Positions 15,948 to 24,708 of a DNA stretch of 64,000 nt are shown in pieces. A program made the translations under genes and the position numbers. Source of the stretch: Photobacterium proteolyticum (GTDB lineage: Bacteria > Pseudomonadota > Gammaproteobacteria > Enterobacterales > Vibrionaceae). The DNA lies in the NCBI RefSeq assembly GCF_001939735.1, contig NZ_MJIL01000048.1, positions 176,129 through 240,128 of the forward strand, written 5' to 3'. The stretch's first letter is position 1; each line of letters begins with the position of its first letter. The notes beneath the pieces were generated by a model. It ran no database searches, had not been told where the DNA came from, and worked only from the letters and a program-made list of their open reading frames with translations.

Positions 15948-16055
15948 TTACTGCCAGAAAATAACCGCGAGGGCTGCCAGTATCACGAGTACCCATACTG
16001 CCAGCGGAATCCTACGCTTCTTTTTTGTTTCGCAGCCGCAATCACAACACCCCAT
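15948..16055 (-). CDS. 35-residue Cys-rich single-helix membrane peptide
   Basis: Unrecognised small protein convergent with hemL. Reading the minus strand from the ATG at 16055 gives 35 residues. The start is Cys-rich (MGCCDCGCE, four Cys within six residues). A basic patch (KKKRR) and a 19-residue hydrophobic helix (about 17-35, ending FWQ) follow, then TAA. A GAGAGG ribosome binding site lies at normal distance. The positive patch before the helix predicts a cytoplasmic Cys head. The Cys pattern could bind a metal or a cofactor, but that is inference. Small proteins of this kind are easily missed. Coding potential is supported by the ribosome binding site and the coherent membrane-protein layout. 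Confidence 0.7.
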   Translation of the reverse strand: MGCCDCGCETKKKRRIPLAVWVLVILAALAVIFWQ

Positions 16056-16159
16056 CGCCCCGAGCCTCTCAATAGTTAAAATATTTGATTTATAAACCAA
16101 GCAGATGCAATTATAAGCCACGCTCGATGCAGTGTTAACAAACAGAAAGGATAATCACA

Positions 16160-17245
16160 GTGCCCAAACCCTTTAAAGCCGAATCACGCCACTGGATGCT
16201 GATCGCCGCACTGGCGCTCGCCGCCTATGCGAGCTACCGTCTGATAGAACCGTATCTGGGGCCGATTGTAATGGCCTTTATCATTTCTCTGCTCTATTAC
16301 CCGCTGCATGCAAGGGTAGAGGCGAAAATTCCACGTCAGCCCAATGCGGCATCAATGATTTCATGTACCCTGCTCACCTTTATCATCGTGATCCCGGTAC
16401 TGGTTGTCTTCACCTCGATTGTCCATCAGGGTTCGACCTTTTCCAAGGACAGCTATGTCTGGCTAACCACCGGTGGTGCCAAGGAAGTGCTGTCTCACCC
16501 AATCACCGTAAAAGCCCTGTCGCTGATCGAGCAATACTCGCCTTTCGAGCCGCTTGATGCCCAGGCCGTTGTTCAGAAGATTGCCGCGGCGGCCTCCAAG
16601 TTTGGTGCCCAGTTGCTCAATATCAGCGCCAGGCTTCTCGGGGATGCCACCAACTTTGTGATTAGCTTTATGCTGATGCTGTTTGTGCTGTTCTTCCTGC
16701 TTCGTGACCACAAGAAGATGGTATCGGCCATTCGCCATGTCCTGCCGCTATCCCGCAGCCAGGAAGATGCCGTGCTGACAGAAGTCGAGCAGGTGGCCAA
16801 GTCGGCGGTACTGGGATCATTCCTCACAGCGCTGGCCCAGGGTTTCGCGGGCGGTTTTGCAATGTGGCTGGCAGGTTTTCCCGGCCTGTTCTGGGGCTCG
16901 ATGATGGCCTTTGCCTCATTCATTCCGGTATTCGGTACGGCCCTGATTTGGCTGCCAGCCGCTATCTACCTCTTGCTGATCGACCAGTGGGAATGGGCAA
17001 TGTTTCTGGCTGGCTGGGGTATTGTCGTGGTCGGCTCCATCGACAACTTCCTTCGCCCGCTGTTGATGCAGGGCAACTCCAGCATGAACACCCTGCTGAT
17101 CTTTTTCTCCATCCTCGGCGGCCTGCATCTGTTCGGCTTAATCGGCCTGATTTACGGCCCGATTATCTTTGCCGTCACTCTGGTACTGTTCAAGCTCTAT
17201 GAAGTCGAATTCAAAGACTTTTTGGACAATCAGGATCAAAGCTAG
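16160..17245 (+). CDS. AI-2E/PerM family membrane protein
   Basis: Polytopic inner-membrane protein of the AI-2E transporter family (TqsA/PerM type). It is 361 residues from a GTG start preceded by AGAAAGGA. Hydrophobic segments occur near 13-30, 34-52, 66-90, 160-185, and in a dense block from 215 to 345. The family's SFLTALAQGFAGG and FWGSMMAFASFIPVFGT segments are present. Members have been linked to AI-2 export or to sodium/proton exchange; the substrate here cannot be decided. It is a single transcription unit with its own terminator. Confidence 0.85.
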   Translation: MPKPFKAESRHWMLIAALALAAYASYRLIEPYLGPIVMAFIISLLYYPLHARVEAKIPRQPNAASMISCTLLTFIIVIPVLVVFTSIVHQGSTFSKDSYVWLTTGGAKEVLSHPITVKALSLIEQYSPFEPLDAQAVVQKIAAAASKFGAQLLNISARLLGDATNFVISFMLMLFVLFFLLRDHKKMVSAIRHVLPLSRSQEDAVLTEVEQVAKSAVLGSFLTALAQGFAGGFAMWLAGFPGLFWGSMMAFASFIPVFGTALIWLPAAIYLLLIDQWEWAMFLAGWGIVVVGSIDNFLRPLLMQGNSSMNTLLIFFSILGGLHLFGLIGLIYGPIIFAVTLVLFKLYEVEFKDFLDNQDQS

Positions 17246-17265
17246 TCACTGATTTCCAGCCTATC

Positions 17266-17297
17266 GCAACAAAGCCGCCTCTTCGCGGCTTTGTTCG
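17266..17297 (+). terminator. Terminator after the PerM-like gene
   Basis: AACAAAGCCGC and GCGGCTTTGTT flank a CTCTTC loop. The stem is strong, with T-rich sequence following. Confidence 0.85.
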
Positions 17298-17367
17298 TCT
17301 TTTCATAGCCAGTGATTTATGGAACAATTCGCGCCCTTACTCCATGTAAAGCTAAACTGAGGCCGTT

Positions 17368-18387
17368 ATGTCCTATACTGCTGCAAGCCAGGTTGTTGCC
17401 CGCCAGCTTGAGTTTTTTGAAAATCGCAAGGTCCTTGTCGTCGGTGAGCTCTCTGACTCATTTCCGCTTGAACTGACGCAGGTGGCCCAGTCAGTGGCAG
17501 TATTTACCACCAATTACGGCTATTACCGCAGCATGAGTCGGCACAGCCAGATCCAGTCCTACTTCGGTGCCGAGCTGGTCGATGATGCCGATATCGACAT
17601 GATCCTGCTCTACTGGCCAAAGGCCAAGGCTGAAGCCGAGTACCTGCTGGCCATGCTGCTGGCAAAATTCGGTCCCCAGACCGAGATCTGTGTCGTCGGA
17701 GAAAACCGCAGCGGTGTCCGCAGTGCCGAAAAGCTCTTTAAACCCTACGGCCCGCTGACCAAATACGACTCAGCCCGCCGCTGCAGCTTTTACTGGGGAC
17801 GCTGTGACAATGCCGTGCCAGCATTCGAACTGAGCAGTTGGTTCCGTAGCTACCCAATCAAGGTAGCCGGCACAGAACTAACGATCCGCTCTCTGCCGGG
17901 CGTATTTAGCCACGGCGAATTTGACAAGGGATCGGAGCTGCTGCTTGATACCCTGCCGGCACTCAATGGCAAGGTACTGGACTTTGGTTGCGGTGCCGGC
18001 GTTATCGGCGCCGTCATGAAAACCAACAACCCGGATATTGACCTGGAGCTTTCTGACATCAGCGCCCTGGCGATTGAATCTGCCCGCGAGACATTCCGGA
18101 TCAACAATCTCGACGCCAAGTTTGTCGCAACCGATGTCTATGCTGCGCTGGAAGGCCCGTATGATTACCTGATCAGCAACCCGCCTTTCCATGCCGGCCT
18201 GAAAACTTTCTATGCCGCCACCGAGGACTTTATTGCCCAGGCTCCGGGCTACCTGCGCCCTGAAGGCCAGCTGATCATCGTAGCCAACAGCTTCCTGCGC
18301 TATCCGCCGTTGATAGAAGCCAGCCTGGGTAACTGCGATACCGTTGCCAGTACTAATAAATTCAATATTTACGCCGCGAAAAAATAA
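17368..18387 (+). CDS. rsmC: 16S rRNA (guanine(1207)-N2)-methyltransferase
   Basis: Methylates G1207 of 16S rRNA in the 30S subunit using S-adenosylmethionine. It is 339 residues, near the E. coli RsmC length. The N-terminal half is a degenerate methyltransferase-like domain. The C-terminal half holds the active one, with the SAM-binding DFGCGAGVIGA near residue 203, an acidic LSDISALAI loop, and the catalytic NPPFH motif near residue 271, typical of N2-guanine methyltransferases. The gene stands alone between two intergenic regions. Confidence 0.95.
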   Translation: MSYTAASQVVARQLEFFENRKVLVVGELSDSFPLELTQVAQSVAVFTTNYGYYRSMSRHSQIQSYFGAELVDDADIDMILLYWPKAKAEAEYLLAMLLAKFGPQTEICVVGENRSGVRSAEKLFKPYGPLTKYDSARRCSFYWGRCDNAVPAFELSSWFRSYPIKVAGTELTIRSLPGVFSHGEFDKGSELLLDTLPALNGKVLDFGCGAGVIGAVMKTNNPDIDLELSDISALAIESARETFRINNLDAKFVATDVYAALEGPYDYLISNPPFHAGLKTFYAATEDFIAQAPGYLRPEGQLIIVANSFLRYPPLIEASLGNCDTVASTNKFNIYAAKK

Positions 18388-18394
18388 CCTTTCC

Positions 18395-18417
18395 GGGCTG
18401 AGTATATACTCAGCCCC
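18395..18417 (+). terminator. Probable terminator of rsmC
   Basis: GGGCTGAGTATATACTCAGCCC is a perfect inverted repeat a few bases after the rsmC stop. The following CATCCTTCTTCT is only partly T-rich, so termination strength is uncertain. Confidence 0.6.
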
Positions 18418-18724
18418 ATCCTTCTTCTCACGAGAATTAACGGCAATTATTCTAATTTAGTGCCAATTTCACCCCATGACCTCGTTAAGATTGTCAATAA
18501 TGTGTTTCGGCACACGCTTCCCTGCTCACTTACTTGATCGCATAAAAAAACTCAGTAAAACTGGAAACCTTGGTGTAATTGCCTTTTTTAGCCTCTGTTC
18601 CGGCCTGATGCCCCCACGCTAAAAACGTCAAAATCACCTCCTATATTTCAGTCAAACTGAGTTGCAATTAATCATACGTTGAATTTTATCACCCACATCC
18701 AATAGGTTAATTTCAGGCACAGGA
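18418..18724 (+). promoter_or_regulatory. Upstream region of chiS
   Basis: No gene seen. It is AT-rich, with a TCAGT/ACTGA inverted repeat at 18649-18661. A TTGCAA at 18662-18667 could be a -35 with an AT-rich stretch about 17 bases on. Evidence for a specific promoter is weak. Confidence 0.3.
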
Positions 18725-21700
18725 ATGCAGAATACTACCCGTTTCAAGCGCCTCCAGCATACGCTCATGCTGGCTTTTCTCGTGCTCAGCATTACCCCGC
18801 TGACACTCTCGGCCCTGTTCTTTCTTAACTCTCATACCAATGATCTCACCGCGCAAAGCACCAACCACCTTGCGTCGCTGCTGGAGAACAAACAAAAACA
18901 GCTTAATAGCTACTTTGCCGCCAGAGAATCAGAGGTACAGAGCTTTGCCCGCTCAGAGCTGGCCAACGCCAGTGGAGGACGTTTCTACGGACTGGTCGGT
19001 GCCTACCATCAACTAGGGGATATCTCGGCGCTGACCAAGGGCGGAGACACCAGCCGTTACTTTACCGAAACCCTGATTGCCAAGCCCCATAACAGTGCCT
19101 ATAGCGGCAACTATGTCGGGCATGAACGCTATCGCCTGATGTATAAACGCTATAACTGGGCTTATGACGAATACCTCAAGCGGTCAGATTTCAGTGATAT
19201 CTTGCTGGTCGATATCAAGGGCAACGTCGTCTATTCCGCCCATAGCCCCGATAAGTTCAGTGCCAACCTGCTTGCCGATGACAGTCCTTTCGAGGCCCTG
19301 CAGCAGACCTTTGCCACGATAAAGAACAAGACCAAGCAACAACAAAGCGAGCCGGAGCAAGTTCCTGTCGCCTTTACCGATTTCACCGCTGCCTCTTCGG
19401 GCACAGAAAACGCGGCCTGGTTTGCTGCTCCTATCATTCAGCAGGGCTACCTGCACAGCTATGTGTTCTTCAAGCTCGACAACCAGTCGATCAGCGACTT
19501 TATTGCTGATACCAGCAATAGCTCTAACCGTGTGCAGACGCTGCTGGTCGGCAGTGATCACCTGTCGCGCCTGCCAAACGGCGACATGCTACCGCAGGAT
19601 CTCTCAAGCCCGAGCATTGAAAAAGCCCTCAGCGGCCAGACCGGAGTCGGCAGTTTCCTCAACTTTAACCAGATCCCGGTATTGAGCGCCTTTGCCCAAA
19701 TCAATGTGCTGGGCAACCCCTGGGCACTGGTGGTCGAGCTCCCTGAAGAGGAGGCTTTTGCCCGGATCCGCCAGCTGGAGAAAATCTTCTCGGTTGCGAT
19801 GATCACCGCCATCATTCTGGTAATTATCGCCTCCCACTGGCTCTCCAATTCCATCACCGCTCCCTTGTTGCGCCTCACCTGGGCGGCCGAGCGGGTCTCG
19901 GCCGGTGATATGGAGCAAGAGATCACCAGCACCGAACGCAGCGACGAAATTGGCCGCCTTGCAACCAGTTTTGCCAGAATGCAGCGCTCGATCCGTGAGA
20001 AAATCTCCCTGATCCGCAAGCAAAATGCCGAGCTGGAGCAAAACCTGCAGGTCATCCAGCAGCAAAATGACGATCTGCAAACTGCCGACAAGCTGAAAGA
20101 TGAATTCCTGGCCACCACGTCGCATGAGCTACGTACACCGCTCCACGGTATGGTCGGCATTGCCGAATCTCTCCTGGCCGGTGCCAGCGGCCCGGTCCAG
20201 CATACCCAGCGCCGGCAACTGGAAATGATGATTAACAGCGGCCAGCGCCTCACCAACCTGGTCGATGATCTGCTCGACTACCACAAGATGCGCTATGGCG
20301 ATCTGGACATGAACAAGCAGGCAGTGGATCTGGCATCGGCCGTCCGCCTGGTACTGGAACTGTCCGGTCACCTGCTCGGCAGCAAACCGGTTCGGATCAT
20401 CAACCAAATACCTGATGATCTCCCTCTGGTACTTGGCGACGAGCAACGTCTGGAGCAGGTGCTGTATAATCTCGTCGGCAATGCCATCAAATATACCTCG
20501 GAAGGCAAGATCATTCTGTCGGCGACCATCCTCGAAAACCAAATCCGTGTCCAGGTGGTCGATACCGGCCAGGGGATCCCGCCAGAGCAACTTGAACATA
20601 TTTTCGAACCGTTGATCCAGGCCAACACCAATGCCGCCCGCTACCGGCAGGGCTCCGGGCTAGGGCTGTCAATCAGCCGCCAGCTTATCGAACTGATGGG
20701 AGGCAGACTGTATGTCAGCAGTCAGCCTATGGTCGGGGCAACCTTCAGCTTTACCCTGAACCTGGCATCGGAAGAAGATATCGCCGATAGCCAGCTGGCC
20801 AGCCGCAGCTCCCATTTCCAGGTTCCCTCGCTGGATACCACCTTCTGCGAGACGGAAGACATCCCGGAAAACCCGGACGGCGAATTGCTGCTGATTGTCG
20901 ATGACGAGCCCGTTAACCTGCAGGTCCTCAATAACTTCCTCCGCCTTGAGGGCTACCGGGTAATTACCGCAGAAAACGGCCCTAGTGCATTGAAGCTACT
21001 GGAACACCACAAGCCGGCCCTTATTCTTCTCGACATCATGATGCCGGAGATGTCCGGGTATGAGGTTTGCCAACACCTTCGGCAGCAGTATTCCCGTCTC
21101 GAACTGCCTATCATCATGCTATCGGCTCTTGGACAGGTACAGGATCGCGTCAAAGGATTCGAGAGCGGCGCCAATGACTACCTGACCAAGCCTTTTAACA
21201 AGGAAGAGCTGACAGCACGGATCGGCGCCCACATCAGAGCCGGACAAACAGAAGTACAGCACCAGAAGAATCAGGCGCTGAAGCAGGAAATTGAACGCCG
21301 GGAGCAAGTCGAGGCTGGCCTTTTAGAAGCGCAGACCCGATTACTCGGCCTGCTGGAATCCACCAGCGAAGCCATTCTCTGCGTTCAGGGAGGCGGACGT
21401 ATACGCTATGCAAACAGTGCTGCGGGCAAGCTGTTCCACCGTGCTCCCGAGCAGCTGGAACGGCACAATATTACTGATATCCTAGCCACTCACCTGCCCG
21501 AAGATATCAGCACTAGCCATCACTATAACGGCAGCCTGCTCTACCGTATCAGCGATGAGCTCGTCTCTCTGGACACCGACGTGATCAACCTTCCCGAGGA
21601 GTCCGGCCTCCAGCGCATGTTCGTGTTCGACAATAATGGCCCGGCCACCCAGCAACGGGTCGAGGTGCTGGAAAATGCGATGGAGGTGCTTTCTGGCTTT

Positions 21701-22111
21701 GCCTTTGATGGCGACAAGGGATGCCTGCAGCAGCTGCGTGAGCTGGGCGGCGAATTTACCCGACTGGCCGACAAGCTGGATGACAACGGCAAAAACAAGA
21801 CCGATTCGGTACGGGAACTGCTGGTCGAGGTCATGAAAGCCACCTTGAGTTTCTGGGAAGAGTCGGCCAACAAAACTAAGTTCGAGCTGGCAGAAGAAAG
21901 CGGCCTATGGCGCGTCTACCTCGACCGCAGTACACTGCAGACCCGCACGCTGGACAAATACCTCCACTTAGAAACCCTGCCCAAGACCCCGCGCTGGCGC
22001 ACGGTACTCAATACTATCGACTTTGTGCTTGAACGCTGCAGCACACCGAGTTCCGAGCGACAACACATCGAAATGATGAAGGACAAGCTCCAGCACTTGA
22101 TCGGCCAGTAG
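18725..22111 (+). CDS. chiS: Hybrid sensor kinase ChiS, regulator of chitin utilisation
   Basis: Membrane regulator that, in Vibrio, senses chitin oligosaccharides together with the periplasmic binding protein and turns on the chb operon. It is 1128 residues, about the V. cholerae length. In order: membrane helix (13-33), periplasmic sensor, second helix (about 352-372), HAMP, HisKA with His467 in SHELRTPLHG, HATPase (DTGQGIP), receiver with Asp770 in LLDIMMPEMSG, a PAS-like segment (about 865-960), and a C-terminal region. In V. cholerae the C-terminal region is reported to bind the chb promoter directly, making ChiS unorthodox. No separate response regulator gene is nearby, which fits that model. 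The ATG is preceded closely by AGGA. Confidence 0.95.
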   Translation: MQNTTRFKRLQHTLMLAFLVLSITPLTLSALFFLNSHTNDLTAQSTNHLASLLENKQKQLNSYFAARESEVQSFARSELANASGGRFYGLVGAYHQLGDISALTKGGDTSRYFTETLIAKPHNSAYSGNYVGHERYRLMYKRYNWAYDEYLKRSDFSDILLVDIKGNVVYSAHSPDKFSANLLADDSPFEALQQTFATIKNKTKQQQSEPEQVPVAFTDFTAASSGTENAAWFAAPIIQQGYLHSYVFFKLDNQSISDFIADTSNSSNRVQTLLVGSDHLSRLPNGDMLPQDLSSPSIEKALSGQTGVGSFLNFNQIPVLSAFAQINVLGNPWALVVELPEEEAFARIRQLEKIFSVAMITAIILVIIASHWLSNSITAPLLRLTWAAERVSAGDMEQEITSTERSDEIGRLATSFARMQRSIREKISLIRKQNAELEQNLQVIQQQNDDLQTADKLKDEFLATTSHELRTPLHGMVGIAESLLAGASGPVQHTQRRQLEMMINSGQRLTNLVDDLLDYHKMRYGDLDMNKQAVDLASAVRLVLELSGHLLGSKPVRIINQIPDDLPLVLGDEQRLEQVLYNLVGNAIKYTSEGKIILSATILENQIRVQVVDTGQGIPPEQLEHIFEPLIQANTNAARYRQGSGLGLSISRQLIELMGGRLYVSSQPMVGATFSFTLNLASEEDIADSQLASRSSHFQVPSLDTTFCETEDIPENPDGELLLIVDDEPVNLQVLNNFLRLEGYRVITAENGPSALKLLEHHKPALILLDIMMPEMSGYEVCQHLRQQYSRLELPIIMLSALGQVQDRVKGFESGANDYLTKPFNKEELTARIGAHIRAGQTEVQHQKNQALKQEIERREQVEAGLLEAQTRLLGLLESTSEAILCVQGGGRIRYANSAAGKLFHRAPEQLERHNITDILATHLPEDISTSHHYNGSLLYRISDELVSLDTDVINLPEESGLQRMFVFDNNGPATQQRVEVLENAMEVLSGFAFDGDKGCLQQLRELGGEFTRLADKLDDNGKNKTDSVRELLVEVMKATLSFWEESANKTKFELAEESGLWRVYLDRSTLQTRTLDKYLHLETLPKTPRWRTVLNTIDFVLERCSTPSSERQHIEMMKDKLQHLIGQ

Positions 22112-22142
22112 CATCTCTAGCATTGATATAAGCCACCATCAA

Positions 22143-22167
22143 CAAGCCCGCAGATGCGGGCTTTTTC
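22143..22167 (+). terminator. Terminator of chiS
   Basis: AGCCCGCAGATGCGGGCT hairpin followed by TTTTTC, about 30 bases after the chiS stop. Confidence 0.88.
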
Positions 22168-22379
22168 TATCCCCGCAACTGCATTCACATACCCGCCACC
22201 ATCCCGCTTTTAATCTGACAGACAGCCCCCCTCAAACGGGCTCGTAGAGGCTCTGCGCTTAGCTTATTCCGCCCATACAATAATGCTCTCAGGGAGCTAT
22301 TACGAGGCTTATTTCCAGCCGTAAAGTATCCATTTTTCACATCGAAATAAAGCCATTAAAGCACGAAAAAATCGCTCAA

Positions 22380-22393
22380 AATTAGCGCTAATT
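22380..22393. promoter_or_regulatory. 14-base perfect palindrome
   Basis: AATTAGCGCTAATT reads the same on both strands and lies about 500 bases upstream of the binding-protein gene. It is a possible dimeric regulator site, but the protein is unknown. Confidence 0.4.
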
Positions 22394-22508
22394 CGCCCTT
22401 TTAAAGGTGTATTTTCCTTCAGATAGAAATATCTTTTGGTTTATGAGAAGCCAATCACAACAAATCAGGCCGTAAAATTTTCCGCAGGGAATTAACCCTA
22501 ACACTTAC

Positions 22509-22524
22509 TGTGCGTTACATCACA
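22509..22524. promoter_or_regulatory. CRP-cAMP binding site
   Basis: TGTGCGTTACATCACA matches the CRP consensus TGTGA-N6-TCACA in nine of ten arm positions. It fits catabolite control of chitin use. Confidence 0.7.
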
Positions 22525-22570
22525 AAGGAATATCAGACACTCTAAGCCCCTTAATTTTAAGCGTTTATAT

Positions 22571-22582
22571 CGTAGTGCTCAC
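22571..22582. promoter_or_regulatory. SlmA-like element
   Basis: CGTAGTGCTCAC matches the nucleoid-occlusion factor consensus GTGAGTACTCAC in eight of twelve positions, with the right half strongest. SlmA is reported to activate the V. cholerae chb promoter directly, so the location is suggestive. The match alone is weak. Confidence 0.4.
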
Positions 22583-22687
22583 TAACTAAGACAATGAAAC
22601 ATAGTGTGTGAATCGTGAGTTGCCGCACACCGCCTCGAATCTATTGACTAGCTCAACAATGGAGAATTAACGTTTTTTACAGTCCCC

Positions 22688-22744
22688 CCCTTGATTTTGA
22701 CGTTTTTGACGGGCGGGCAGATTGACGATCATGTCAATCAAGGG
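22688..22744 (+). promoter_or_regulatory. Leader with alternative hairpins before the chitin-binding protein gene
   Basis: CCCTTGATTTTGAC (22688-22701) can pair with GTCAATCAAGGG (22733-22744), leaving a two-base bulge. The inner part of that right arm, GTCAAT, can instead pair with ATTGAC at 22721-22726. The two stems cannot form together. They would lie in the mRNA leader if transcription starts near 22600. Confidence 0.45.
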
Positions 22745-22883
22745 TTTCCTTAAGGCACTTAGAGTCTACAAGGCCATTCGATGTGAGTGTGTCATTCACT
22801 CTGTCGGAGTGGGCTCGAAAGAGACCCTTCGGGGCATTCATTTTCCATAAGTGAAACAATAAGCAATAGAGTAAGGAACAGCT

Positions 22884-24563
22884 ATGCTTGCCAATATTAA
22901 GAAAACCAAGTTAGCACTCGCAGTCGTTGCTGCAGCTTCCACAATGCTGACAGCGCCGGTAGCCTCTGCTGCCGATCGCACTGAGCTAACCATGGTACCT
23001 AAGTTCTACCCTACTTTTGTTCGTAACTTTAACCCGTTCCTACAGACTCAGTTGGATACGGTCCAAGACTTTATCTACGAGCCTCTAGTCGTGTTCAACG
23101 AACTTCAGGGCAATAAGCCAGTTATGCGTCTGGCAACAGACTACTACATGTCTGATGACCTGATGAAAGTGACTTTCGAGATCCGTGACGGTGTCAAATG
23201 GTCTGACGGTAAAGCCTTTACCGCAGAAGATGTTGCCTTTACGTTCAACATGCTCAAGCAGTTCCCTGAGCTTGACCGTACCGGTATCAACCAGCGCCTG
23301 AAATCTATTGAGGCATCGGGCGACAAAGTGACCTTCAACCTGACTGAAGCGAACTCAAACGTACCGTATCTGATCAATGAAGTGTCCGTCGTTGCCAAGC
23401 ACATCTGGAGCAAGATTGAAGATCCGACACGCTTCACCAACGAAAACCCTGTCGGTACCGGTCCATTTACCGAAGTCGAGAAATTCACTCCGCAGCTTTA
23501 TACCCAGTGCCGTAACCCACAATACTGGGACAACAGCAACCTGGATGTTGACTGTCTACGCCTACCTCAGGTAGCGGGCAACGACCAGTTCCTGGGTCAG
23601 GTCCTAAGCGGCCAGTTCGACTGGACATACTCGTTCATCCCTGACGTTGACAGCACATACGCAGCAGCCAGCCCTCATAACAAGTACTGGTACCCTGCGG
23701 GCGGCAGCCAGGCATTCATGTTCAACTACAAGTCGCCAAATGCCGGTAACAACGAAGCGATCAACAACATCGACTTCCGCCGTGCCTTCTCTATGGCTAT
23801 CGACCGTGAAACCATCATCGATATCGCGTTCTACGGCGGCGGTGTGGTGAATGACTATGCTTCAGGTCTGGGTCAGGCATTTGCCTCTTGGTCTGATAAC
23901 ACTGTCTACAACAAGTACAAGCCATTTATGACGTACAACATCGAGAACTCAAAAGCATTGCTGAAAAAAGCAGGCTTCAAGGATCTTGATAAAGATGGCT
24001 TCGTAGAAACACCATCAGGCAAAAATCTTGAGCTATCGATTCAGTCTCCAAGTGGCTGGACTGACTTCAACAACACCGTTCAGCTAGCCGTTGAAATGCT
24101 TGAAGAAGTTGGCATCAAGGCGAAAGCAAGCACACCTGACTTCTCTGTCTACAACCAGGCAATGCTGGATGCTAAGTATGACGTTGCCTACACCAACTAC
24201 TTCCACGGCGCAGATCCTTACACTTACTGGGACAGCGGTTACCACTCACGCTTCCAGGCGAACCAGGGGATGCCTCGCTTTGCGCTTCACTACTGGAGCA
24301 ACAAAGAGCTAGACACGCTACTTGAAGGCTTCTACAAAACGGCTGATCGCAACGAGCAGATGAACATCGCTCATAAGATCCAGAAGATCATTGCCGAGAA
24401 CCAAGTAACAGTCCCTGTTATGTCAGGTGCATACACTTCTCAGTACAACACCGCACGCTTTACTGGCTGGTGGAACGAGAAGAATCCGAAGGGCCGTCCA
24501 ATGCCTATCACCAATACACAAGAGCGTCTGCTACAAGTACTTGATCTAAAACCTAAAGCATAA
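22884..24563 (+). CDS. Chitin oligosaccharide-binding periplasmic protein (CBP)
   Basis: Family 5 (Dpp/Opp type) solute-binding protein, 559 residues. The signal peptide ends at ASAAD near residue 29. In Vibrio, CBP binds (GlcNAc)n for the ABC importer and, when empty, holds ChiS inactive. Family segments include the lobe opening FNPFLQTQLDTVQDFIYEP (about 50-68), ATDYYMSDDLMKVTFEIRDGV-type sequence near 95, KWSDGKAFTAEDVAFTFN (about 111-128), and INNIDFRRAFSMAIDR near residue 295. An AAGGA ribosome binding site precedes the ATG. It heads the operon and is separated from the permease genes by a stable hairpin that probably lets it be made in excess. Confidence 0.93.
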   Translation: MLANIKKTKLALAVVAAASTMLTAPVASAADRTELTMVPKFYPTFVRNFNPFLQTQLDTVQDFIYEPLVVFNELQGNKPVMRLATDYYMSDDLMKVTFEIRDGVKWSDGKAFTAEDVAFTFNMLKQFPELDRTGINQRLKSIEASGDKVTFNLTEANSNVPYLINEVSVVAKHIWSKIEDPTRFTNENPVGTGPFTEVEKFTPQLYTQCRNPQYWDNSNLDVDCLRLPQVAGNDQFLGQVLSGQFDWTYSFIPDVDSTYAAASPHNKYWYPAGGSQAFMFNYKSPNAGNNEAINNIDFRRAFSMAIDRETIIDIAFYGGGVVNDYASGLGQAFASWSDNTVYNKYKPFMTYNIENSKALLKKAGFKDLDKDGFVETPSGKNLELSIQSPSGWTDFNNTVQLAVEMLEEVGIKAKASTPDFSVYNQAMLDAKYDVAYTNYFHGADPYTYWDSGYHSRFQANQGMPRFALHYWSNKELDTLLEGFYKTADRNEQMNIAHKIQKIIAENQVTVPVMSGAYTSQYNTARFTGWWNEKNPKGRPMPITNTQERLLQVLDLKPKA

Positions 24564-24580
24564 TTTTTAGGTACTAACTT

Positions 24581-24603
24581 GCGGTGTGTACATTGCACAC
24601 CGC
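24581..24603 (+). promoter_or_regulatory. Intra-operon stem-loop after the binding-protein gene
   Basis: GCGGTGTG and CACACCGC pair fully around a TACATTG loop, 17 bases after the stop. C-rich rather than T-rich sequence follows, so it is not a standard terminator. As in other binding-protein operons, it probably stabilises the upstream mRNA or partly attenuates the permease genes. Confidence 0.65.
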
Positions 24604-24708
24604 CTCTTCCCCCCCTCTCTATTTGAAAGTTATGGCGCCTTGCGTCAGGGGGATTTCTGTCCTGAATCCAGCGCGGTCAATACAGGCTGGATGATTAAGG
24701 TGTGAGTT

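Larger units (their letters stand above)
22168..22883 (+). promoter_or_regulatory. Control region of the chitobiose operon
   Basis: A 716-base non-coding stretch between the chiS terminator and the binding-protein gene. It holds a 14-base perfect palindrome (22380-22393), a CRP-like site (22509-22524), a SlmA-like element (22571-22582), and a leader with two mutually exclusive hairpins (22688-22744). Smaller hairpins lie near 22797-22811 and in the GAGACCC/TCGGGG stretch. CATAGT at 22600-22605 is one possible -10. In V. cholerae the equivalent promoter is controlled by ChiS, CRP and SlmA. No gene is evident. Confidence 0.7.

Noticed and set aside
18490..18515. CRP site in the chiS upstream region (TGTGTTTCGGCACA)
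   Set aside because: The spacing between the half sites is two bases too short.
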